NCBI RefSeq assembly: GCF_032118995.1
Contig: NC_092665.1
Span: 15,458,012 to 15,522,011 of the forward strand
Source: Asterias amurensis
Lineage: Eukaryota; Echinodermata; Asteroidea; Forcipulatida; Asteriidae
Length of the DNA: 64,000 nt
Direction of reading: 5' to 3'
The position numbers were made by a program, and so were the translations under genes. The notes beneath the pieces are model-generated. The model ran no database searches. It was not told where the DNA came from and worked only from the letters and a program-made list of their open reading frames with translations. This document shows, one piece after another, positions 50,336-57,633 of this stretch. The number at the start of each line of letters is the position of its first letter. Position 1 is the first letter of the stretch.

Positions 50336-53300
50336 AAATCCCCGGAGAACTCGCATGAGTTCTGAATTGTCCCGGGTTTCGGCAAATGTTTTTTTTCCGG
50401 CAAATGTTTTTTATTTTTTTATTCCTATATCTCCAACAGTTGCTTCATTCTCTGAAATAGTACTCAGATTTTTAGCTACACATTATAAGATTATAATTTT
50501 AAATTAAATTAGTTTTACTTGTTCTTCTTCCTCCTTTTCATGAAAATACCTTCTCTGGCTCTAAGAAAACGTTTACGGAGGATTTCTTCTGCAAGCACAT
50601 TTTTTTCTCAAAAACAGTAACATTTCTCAAAGACTGAGTCCAAGATGAGTTTTCAGGCCACTAATTTCCTAGCTTTTAGAAAAAAAATGCATTAAATAAA
50701 ATCTCTGAACCGATTGCACAATTTGTTTGTTTAACCCTACCTCCATGGTTTAACTATCTATCGGTTCCTACCTGTATCACATCATGAGTATAGTACCGCT
50801 TGTACTTATATAGTGACAATAATGCGTTGAAAATGTCCAGTAATACAGGAGACCAGAGCTATTTCCTGCTCAGTCTCGGTTTGGTTACAGTGTGAATGAA
50901 TGAGTGAAGACAAGATGGCTGCGTAAAGATTGTATAGCTGAGGAGTAGCTAACCAATTTATTGGTAAAGTGTTTCGCGAATTTTTTTTTTACATTAATCT
51001 ATAACAACGACTTACCCCTTGTTGATCAATTTGATAATGTCCACACTGGGTAGGTGTAGAAATAACAACACTGGTTCTAATGGTTCATTCCATGGCTTGT
51101 TTAGTAGGCTATACCCTCTATATCACTCGATTATCTCTCCGGTACGCGTGTCGTTTCCAAGCAATGGAAATATTAAGAAATACCCAATGTTTTTTTGTTT
51201 CTACGCGGGGGTGTGGACTTTGTAACACGCAGGTAGTTTACCTACGGAAGCCTGGACGTGCCACGAGTTCAGTCTGTGGCTACGACACCGTGATTTTCTG
51301 GCGAGGTTTCTGCTTGAATTGTTGGCGTTGACTGATGGTTTTTCTCGCTGTGTCTGGCATGAGTTGTATAGTACAGCTAATTAACTAGCGTTTAGACACG
51401 AGTGCTACATTTTCTGTCATGATTTGCGTTGTACACTGACGTCAATGGTCTTTATTCAAGTGTTGCGCGCGCAGTTGCAATCCGTCTGCAGTAGGCCTAC
51501 ACGTTTAATTGCATCGCCCTCGCGCTCCACTTTTGGCCCGACAAAAGGAAATCTTTGTTTGTGGTTTCAAATCTCCCAGAAAATCAATTTGGTTTTTCAA
51601 TCAATCGTGGATCTCGCATCAACGTGCCAGTCACTTGGATGAGATATTCCTGTGAGAGATTAAATAAGATTGTTTTAACTTGTGTGTTATTTTATTCGAG
51701 AACTGTTTGTTTTTTACTTGTGTATTATTTTATTCAAGAATAACACCTTAGTGTGAATAGTAGATAATTTGATTTGGTGACACCACACACTCAAACAAAC
51801 TTCCACAACTCTCTGGAAATGGATCAGAAAGGCGATCAATACCAGGCTGTACATCGGAAAAGAAAAAAAAGTAATTCTAGATCGATTTCAATTTTTAAAA
51901 GGCACAGTATACCTTCACTAGTTGTCCGTTTGCCCAAAATCAATTACGGTACCGAGTACAATGATAACAACAAACAATGCTTTGCGCAAACAGCGGGTTG
52001 ATTTCGTCGGTTGCTGTGCTCCGTTTCGACCGTACACTCACTCCCCTCGGCAGCCCAGTGTCGAGTTTGTTGGAAGCAAACACACAAACAAACAAAACAG
52101 TTTCAACAAATCAAGAGTGTAAACCATCCAAAGAGATTTATGCTTGGAATCTCCCACTTAGATTGAACAGAGACAGTGTAAGCTGAAAACGTGAACCCTA
52201 AACACAATAAAAATTACCTTTGAAAGCTTCAGCTAAATACAGTTTCTTGTTTGGGAAACAGTAACACAAAATGCCACAATATTTTCACGAGGAATGTCAA
52301 ATCCGCACCCAACGTTTTAGCGAGGTGACGTGGATACCAACCGCATCTTCGCCTGCATCATTCACAAACGGACAACAGGAAAATTTGAATGTCCAAAACT
52401 TGCCTTGAGGTGAGTTTTGGGGGTTCAGATTTGCATTTCAGTTGAGATACTGCTTGCCACCATTACCATCTTTATAACAAGTAAACTTTCAGTTCAGATA
52501 AAAATGACACCATTTTGTCGGGACATTACCAAACATTTAATATGACACTTCCATTTAGTAATTACTGGTCCCTGTTCGCATCCCGTATACTCTGTTTATT
52601 GTTTTGATGTATTTTGTATTCTAGTTTTGTCTGGTTTTATATTATTTGTCTGCTCTGTCTGTCCAACAGGGAAAAATTCAAAAGCATTAGGCTCAGTATT
52701 TCCCTATACACGCTGGTAAGATGTATACATTATTGATTAAGATCTTTCTCAATGCATAATGTATGATATATAATGTAGTATAATGTTGTGTTAACTCTGA
52801 AAAGCTATAGTCTTCCATACTCTGTGAGTGTAATGTCAATAACTGTCAAAATAATATTTGCAAATAATATTTAAACCCTTGGCAGAGTCCGTCTGAACGA
52901 AGACATCATACTAGATCTACGTCTTGTAATTTGCACTGGTCAACCCAAGGTCTATTCCCCCAGACATGATGGGCAATTACTCATTCTCGAGGACAGGACG
53001 AGACTTGGAATTATCGATCCTCGCGAGACTTAGGTCACCTGATGAGCTCTACAAATTACAGGTGTTTGTCAATAGAGGGCGCTATTAATCACTGGCCTTC
53101 TGTTTTGTCACCTCCCATCAGTCAGATTTAAATATTAAAGCCAACAATCTATTTGTCTCGTGTGTATTGTCTCTTGATTAATTTCGGGGATGGGCAATGT
53201 TTAATAATAATTTTTGTATTACAATGATAATACTCATTGGTGTTGTAAACCTGTAAACCTGTAAATCTTTGACTCACTATTATTATTGCCAAGAGGCATA

Positions 53301-56300
53301 AGTTGTACTGTTGTGGCTGTTTATAAATACATCTTTGATGCTGACTGACTATCGTACTTTAATTTTGAGGGGGTTTTCCTGGTTAAAATAATCAATAGTT
53401 TCTTTCGAAAACTCACTTGTATATTTACGTTTTATCAAAACAAGAATTTACTGTTCTAAAATTCGCAATGAACATTTGATTTGGTTAAAATACATTTTGG
53501 AAGACAACGTCGTTCTGAACGTGTTTCTGGTCTTTTTTTGTACTTGTTGACGTGATTTTTAATTAAATATTTTAATAGCTGATAAAAACTAATTCCCAAC
53601 ATAATAACTCTCTGTGTAAACGTCACGTGATCAAAGCTACAAAACAAACATGCATTTTAATAGATAGACATTATTTCATCAGGGATAAAGAATATATATA
53701 TTTTTTTTAAGTTTTTAAATTGTATACAATTAATAATCTTTATTATCCCGAAGCAAATTTGACAGTAGGCCTACCCGCTGCAGTACCCGCTGCTATCGCT
53801 GCTAAAATAACAGCCTCTAGCTATCGGGCAATCTCGGTGTTCTAGTTGGTATGACACTGCTCTAGAATTACAAAGGTCGTGGGTTCGAATCCAACCCGAG
53901 TAAATATGCCTGGTTTCTTTTTTTCACAGAGCTCGGGAAAGTACTGAGTAAACAGTGCTAACACATCGGTGTATATGGGTAAAAACCAAAATTAATACCT
54001 ATTCATTTATTATTCTCTGTACCAAATCAATGTGACTTACCATGTGTCTTCAATGCATGCACAAATCTCAACTCACGACTGAAGACAACATCGACACCCA
54101 CGCGTTATGAAAACACAGAGAGGCAGCAGGGAACATACAAACCCCTTCGATTTATTAGAACGGTGTTGGTTTCCATGGCAACATATAAACCATCTCACAA
54201 CAATGCTTTATTGTGGCCCCCAAAAATAGCTTTTTAACAAGAGGAAATGAGGAGGTAACATGGTGTACCGTTTCTGACATTAAATAGCAAGAAAATAAAT
54301 ATTATAATCTCATGAAAAAAACTGCTGGTATTTTTTCTATTTCCAGCAGGCACAGACTCGCAGATTGAGATGATAAAAACATGGAAATCTCTGACTGGAA
54401 AGTGGAGTAATTCACACGTATCCATGTGGGTTTTTAATATCGATTTGATGACGTCACTGTAGCTGTAAGTAGCATTATCAAAACCTGCTTCGTGATATAT
54501 TATTAGGAGGCAGTTGCAAGCTCAGTGGAAGAAAACAAAAACATCTTAGATGCCATGTTTGGTTTTTATTAACATTGCACCTCTCAAAATATGTTCCGCT
54601 GTTGTTTTTATAACTCTTCAATTTATTTAACATATGAACCAAAACAATGTACAGTCACTGTAGTTTCTTGCCTGCCGGGAAATACCCTGGAATGCATAAC
54701 ATCACTATTTTTTTGAAAACAAGAGTTACGTGAGTGACACACTTTCCCGCCCAAAGTTCGCTTGAATTTTCATCTCGCGGTCTCACGGATTTCATGGTCG
54801 TCTATATCAATAGCGTTGCCACACGGGGTTCATTTTAAGCGTGACAGCTTTCCAGCGAAGCAATAAAAGCTCCATGGTTACTTAAAACCAGTTAATTTAA
54901 AAATCGGTCGATATTTAGCGACCACAATAATCAGTTTGTATTTTGATATTGACGGAAGGTTGGTGTGTTCAGAGAGCGAGGTGTATAGGCGACTGGATAA
55001 TAAAGAGACTGTGATATAAAATGGATCTAATGCCACCGTTTAATTTGTGTTGAAAGATTTGAACGAGCGACGGAGAGTTGTTGGTAGTATATTGTGAGAA
55101 ACGGGTCCCTCTGAAAAACGTAGTTTTTGAGAAAAGTGTATTTTCTCACACGGCATGAAGTCTCTTATTAGGCATTTGAAAGCACACAAAGTATAATGCA
55201 ACAAGGGTGTTTTTTTCTTTCATTATTCTCTTGCAACTTCGTTGACCAAGTGGGTCAAAAGTTCCACAGATTTATTGTTTAATGGATAATGTTTGGATAC
55301 ACCTAGTGTGAATAATGGTCTTTGACATTTACTAAAGGTGTCCAGTGCCTTTAACGTGCATGTGTATACTGTGTCACATACTGGTATAAGTAGGCCTCTG
55401 CTGGCCCTGACCGCTCCTTCGCTAATTTAGTTCGTGTTATAAAATGGCCGTGTGATCGTGAGCAATTAGGGTTTTTTCTCATTTCATGGCAGCCTTTCAT
55501 TTCAAGACTGACTGTACGGAAGCTTTGAAGGGAAACTGGGAGAGAACACAAGAAAGTGACATAATTATGACTTTGACTTAAAGGCAGTGGACACTATCGG
55601 TTATTTCTCAAAATAATTATTAGTATAAAACCTTTCTTGTTAACGATATTGGGAGAGGTTGATGGAATAAAACATTGTGAGAAACGGCTCTCTCTGAAGT
55701 AATGTAGTTTTCGAGAGTAATTTTCCACGAATTTGATTTCGAGACCTCAGATTTAGAATTTGAGGTCTCGAAAAATCAAGCATCTGAAAGCAAACAACTT
55801 CGTTTGATAAGGGCGTGTTTTCTTTCATTATTATCTCGCAACTTCGACGACCGATTGAGCTCAAATTTTCACAGGTTACTTATTTTATGCATATGTTGAG
55901 ATACACCAACTGTGAAGGCTAGTCTGTGACAATTACCAATAGTGTCTAGTGTCTTTAATAGAAATGACTTAGTACAGGTCATATTTATTATGAAAAGTCT
56001 CATGGAATAAGCATAAAGAAGCAATAAAAATTGACTTATACCAAATACATATTAAGATATAGGTCTAGCTCATATGTACAACTAATTGTAAAAACTAATT
56101 GTTTTACCCATTCTCAAAATGTAAAGTATTTCAAGCAAAATGTTTTGTTTTCTTTAAACACCCTTTTAATCTATCAACATACCCATCCTCTTGATGGTGA
56201 ATCTCTCTCCTCGTCGCTAGATGTTATCGAGTACCGGGAAGACACCATATCATCCGGACGATACGCCGGGGCGACCGGGGACAGCTTGAACCTTCGACGG

Positions 56301-56383
56301 CTTGGCGAGTTGCTCTTCGCCCTGCCTCGGACTTCCTCCGGAACTTCCAACATATTTCTGGGGTTTCGTCCCCCAGACGCCAT
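35706..56383 (-). CDS. DCX-EMAP: DCX-EMAP: doublecortin + HELP + WD40 protein, 21 coding exons
   Basis: Minus-strand exons: 56183-56383, 46640-47473, 45047-45305, 44376-44829, 44036-44185, 43003-43072, 42315-42341, 41988-42089, 41549-41644, 41320-41352, 40701-40844, 40408-40504, 39802-39974, 39168-39305, 38611-38742, 38058-38214, 37049-37146, 36798-36885, 36538-36630, 36251-36381, 35706-35855. All junctions are GT-AG and phases close to 3627 nt (1208 aa). Order: Ser/Arg-rich leader (1-125); doublecortin 1 (about 128-213, [18 protein letters not shown]); doublecortin 2 (about 288-367); charged linker; HELP (from about 576, [17 protein letters not shown]); then WD blades ([62 protein letters not shown]) to the stop. 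This is the domain order of Drosophila DCX-EMAP (CG42247), a microtubule protein of mechanosensory cilia; EMAPs were first found in sea urchin. Cilium function here is inferred. Start: first ATG of exon 1, context AAAATGG. Confidence 0.93.
36502..36514 (+). promoter_or_regulatory. CTCF-like motif CTGCCACCTAGCG
   Basis: Fits 12 of 14 positions of the reverse CTCF core SYGCCMYCTRSTGG. It lies in a conserved block of about 50 bp (CCTGG...AGTCTGCTGCCACCTAGCG...CCAATTGC) also found at 26121, 37525 (one change), 46411 (reverse) and 63270. Located between DCX-EMAP exons 19 and 20. Confidence 0.35.
37362..37497 (+). mobile_element. CRE-bearing MITE, truncated copy
   Basis: AAGCCCGGTCCATACTTCCT, TTTGACGTCACA and later AACAGAGCTGTAACGTCAAA match in order the complete element at 58581-58750 in SF3B4 intron 2. 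The right terminus is lost. A perfect CRE (TGACGTCA) is at 37408-37415. It sits in a DCX-EMAP intron. Confidence 0.6.
37625..37802. mobile_element. Foldback element with about 88-bp arms
   Basis: It begins CTGGGGTGGATTTCACAAAG and ends with the exact reverse complement CTTTGTGAAATCCACCCCAG. The arms remain almost perfectly complementary to the centre, with repeated TCCTAAGTTAGGA words. It lies in the DCX-EMAP intron between exons 16 and 17. Confidence 0.85.
37805..37932. mobile_element. Adjacent second foldback, GATTTCACAAAG family
   Basis: Starts GTCGATTTCACAAAGAGTTA and ends TAACTCTTTGTGAATTCCAC, only a few bases from the previous foldback. More diverged than its neighbour. The pair recalls 26885-27053. 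Confidence 0.7.
38318..38500 (+). mobile_element. tRNA-derived SINE, family A
   Basis: An A-box-like GATCAGTGGTCTAG (about 38326) and B box GGTTCGAATCC (38372-38382) are followed by a T run and a tail with ACTCGGGAAAGTAC...ACTGAGTATACAGTG. The copy at 53825-53995 shares the tail. Located in a DCX-EMAP intron. Confidence 0.65.
38965..39035 (-). other. Hammerhead-like repeat, copy 2
   Basis: On minus: CCGAAGA (one change from CTGAAGA), ACGATC, loop, GATCGAAACGTC, then AAGTCGTTAACC. Same structure and flanks as 24820-24875. In the DCX-EMAP intron between exons 14 and 15. Confidence 0.35.
39455..39632 (-). repeat. GAGAGTG-rich repeat, second copy
   Basis: Reverse-orientation partner of 6070-6240; shares AAAGAGCGAAACTGACACCA and GGACAAGAGAGTGAAG with small changes. 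Intronic. Confidence 0.5.
41112..41192 (-). other. Hammerhead-like repeat, copy 3
   Basis: On minus: CTGAAGACGATC, loop, TGTTCGAAATGTCGAGTTG, then TTAAACCACCGGTCC. The stem II 3' strand is mutated (GTTCG instead of GATCG). In the DCX-EMAP intron between exons 10 and 11, same orientation as the gene. Confidence 0.35.
42405..42561. mobile_element. Foldback fragment, GGGCCCAATTTCATA family
   Basis: The right end GCTTAAGCAGCTCTATGAAA and TTGGGCCCA is clear. Interior TGCTAAGCAAACATGAGCAG and ACCAGCTAGTAACC match 33200-33354; the left end is eroded. Intronic. Confidence 0.5.
43094..43477 (+). mobile_element. TTAA-flanked MITE, family 1, complete
   Basis: Starts TTAAAGGCAGTGGACACTAT, ends ATAGTGTCCACTGTCTTTAA; 384 bp. 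A central GATTTCGAGACCTCAG/CTTGAGGTCTCGAAATC hairpin (about 43258-43301) is shared with 55578-55958. It lies 22 bp from DCX-EMAP exon 6, next to that exon's acceptor side. Confidence 0.85.
43740..43972 (+). mobile_element. Family 1 MITE, 3' part only
   Basis: The segment from TGCAACTTCGACGACCAACT to CAATAGTGCCCAGTGCCTTT followed by AA matches the right half of 43094-43477. The left half is missing or unrecognisable. Confidence 0.6.
47923..48071. mobile_element. Foldback element, CCCTTTTCGAA family
   Basis: GGCCCTTTTCGAAACTACGG at left and CCGTGGATTCGAAAAGGTCC at right are inverted; interior GGCTTTGGATTCGGG is paired with CCCGAAGCC. Confidence 0.65.
49931..50035 (+). tRNA. tRNA-Phe(GAA)-like gene with T-arm insertion, copy 1
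   Basis: The first 58-60 nt are a textbook tRNA-Phe: acceptor GCCGAAA, D arm GCTC...GAGC, anticodon arm TCAGA-CTGAAGA-TCTGA (anticodon GAA), A box and B box (GGTTCAAATCC). The 3' acceptor TTTCGGC plus discriminator A is also intact. Between T loop and acceptor is an extra segment of about 31 nt, flanked by repeated CCCGG and containing a hairpin AGAACTC-GCAT-GAGTTCT. A long T run follows within 5 nt, a normal Pol III terminator. Total 105 nt against 73 for a normal tRNA-Phe. It is an RNA gene or a close pseudogene; the insertion is not at the canonical intron position (37/38). Confidence 0.6.
50280..50384 (+). tRNA. tRNA-Phe(GAA)-like gene with T-arm insertion, copy 2
   Basis: Identical to copy 1 over all 105 nt, including the inserted hairpin and the flanking CCCGG repeat, and again followed closely by a T run. 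The unlike upstream flanks and about 245-bp spacer suggest either an older duplication with the RNA region kept identical or gene conversion. A short echo of the 3' end (CCGGCAAATG) follows the terminator. Confidence 0.6.
53825..53995 (+). mobile_element. tRNA-derived SINE, family A, second copy
   Basis: A-box-like TCTAGTTGGTATGAC, B box GGTTCGAATCC (53882-53892), T run, and tail GAGCTCGGGAAAGTACTGAG...ACAGTG shared with 38318-38500. Confidence 0.65.
55085..55354 (+). mobile_element. Family 1 MITE, 5'-truncated
   Basis: From GGTAGTATATTGTGAGAAAC to AAAGGTGTCCAGTGCCTTTAA it parallels the family 1 elements but lacks the left end. A complete copy follows 224 bp later. Confidence 0.7.
55578..55958 (+). 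mobile_element. TTAA-flanked MITE, family 1, complete
   Basis: Starts TTAAAGGCAGTGGACACTAT, ends CAATAGTGTCTAGTGTCTTTAA; 381 bp, very close in sequence to 43094-43477, including the central GAGACCTC/GAGGTCTC hairpin. It lies 225 bp from DCX-EMAP exon 1. Confidence 0.85.
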
Positions 56384-57633
56384 TTTGTTTTATAACGTTT
56401 TTTGGAGTCCAGTTTTATTTGTGTGTTAACTGCAGCAAGACGGTTTTTAGTTGACAATTTGCAAAACCAGGTGCACACAATAATAGTCAGATTATGAGAA
56501 GAGTGGTTTTTGGTTGTTGTTGTTGTTGTTGTTGTTGTTTTTTCTTCTTTCAGTTAGGCCCTAATCATCCGAAAGTCTCGGGAATTAATATAAAAAAAGG
56601 TAAACGTCCGCAGTGTGTCAATGGTAGCCATACTTGTTAACAACTTCGATTTTTCTTCGCTCTCTACCAAAGGCTTTGCTAAATCGATTGAGGGGATAGG
56701 TTAATAACAATGAGATCCCAGCTCATGGTTCTTTGTTGTACCGCATTAGGGGCCTACTGTTAGCTTACATCATTTAGTGTTAATTTTAAGAATGGTTGTG
56801 TGGGAAGCTATTCCACGATTTCATCGTGATAGGTTTACCCGTAATGCACCTCTATGGTTAGGCCTATACTTATTTCAGTTAAAGGATTTGTTTTCTAGTG
56901 AATATTATTTACAAAAAGGCTTGCTCTCCGAACGATGCAAATTTAAACCAAAAAAAACTAAGGAAGGAACAGTGAAACAATTTGAGAAGAAGTGTTTTCC
57001 ATTCTGTATTGTGAGGTCGTGGCATTCTAGAAAGTAGATTCGATCACCAGGCCGATGTCAAAGCAGAAAATCACTTTCTCAACATAACTTGTCGCCAGCG
57101 CGCGCTGAAACCGACTGATAAAGTGTTATAGCGCCCTCTATACCTTGCGACGTAGATGGCGTCCTTTGTCGTATCTTTTTTGTGGATTCTTTTATTAAAG
57201 GAAGGATCACGAACATTATCACCAATAATAGCTTAATACTATGTGATTATGCTTGGTATGTGCTCTTTTGCTTTGATTGGTAAATGTTTTTACGTTAAAA
57301 ATTGTTTTCTTTTGTCATTTGCAGCACATTTTTATTGAGTTTTCTCTAATTATGTCCGATTTGAATGTTCCTACACCATTTTCAATTGCTCTCAGAAAGA
57401 ACTTTTGATTAATTGTGTCTCAGCTGAGGAGATAGTGTTAATAAACCGAGTAGAAAAAATAAATAATTATTAATTAATTACAAAAAATCCACACGCTGAA
57501 TGCCGTTTTGTGTGCTTATTTATTAATAACGTATTTTTCAACAGACGTCTCCTTTAACGGGTGGTAAAAGGATCCGAAAACACAACGGTGGCATTTCGTT
57601 ACTCACACGTTGTGTGCATCGCTTCAAATCAAA
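56384..57633. promoter_or_regulatory. Divergent promoter between DCX-EMAP and SF3B4
   Basis: The 1250 bp between two head-to-head start codons must hold both promoters. Both starts sit in AAAATGGC, which also fits the YY1 motif. Visible inside: a (TTG)n microsatellite at 56513-56540, one RBPJ-type site (56799-56806), and a CTCF-like ATAGCGCCCTCT at 57128-57139 that could separate the two units. Transcription starts were not resolved. Confidence 0.5.
57128..57139 (-). promoter_or_regulatory. CTCF-like 12-mer AGAGGGCGCTAT
   Basis: One of four exact copies in the window (others 35548-35559, 37990-38001, 53074-53085, all plus). The first nine bases fit the CTCF core AGRKGGCRS. It lies between the divergent starts of DCX-EMAP and SF3B4. 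Confidence 0.4.

Larger units (their letters stand above)
47474..56182. other. First intron of DCX-EMAP (8.7 kb)
   Basis: Both flanking exons are in phase 0, and no further in-phase exon was recognised. It contains two plus-strand tRNA-Phe-like genes (49931 and 50280), a foldback (47923), a SINE (53825), two family 1 MITEs (55085 partial, 55578 complete), a CTCF-like 12-mer at 53074 and a YY1-type AAGATGGCTGC near 50919. Other parts, such as 51.3-53.0 kb and 54.0-55.0 kb, show nothing I can name. Confidence 0.75.
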
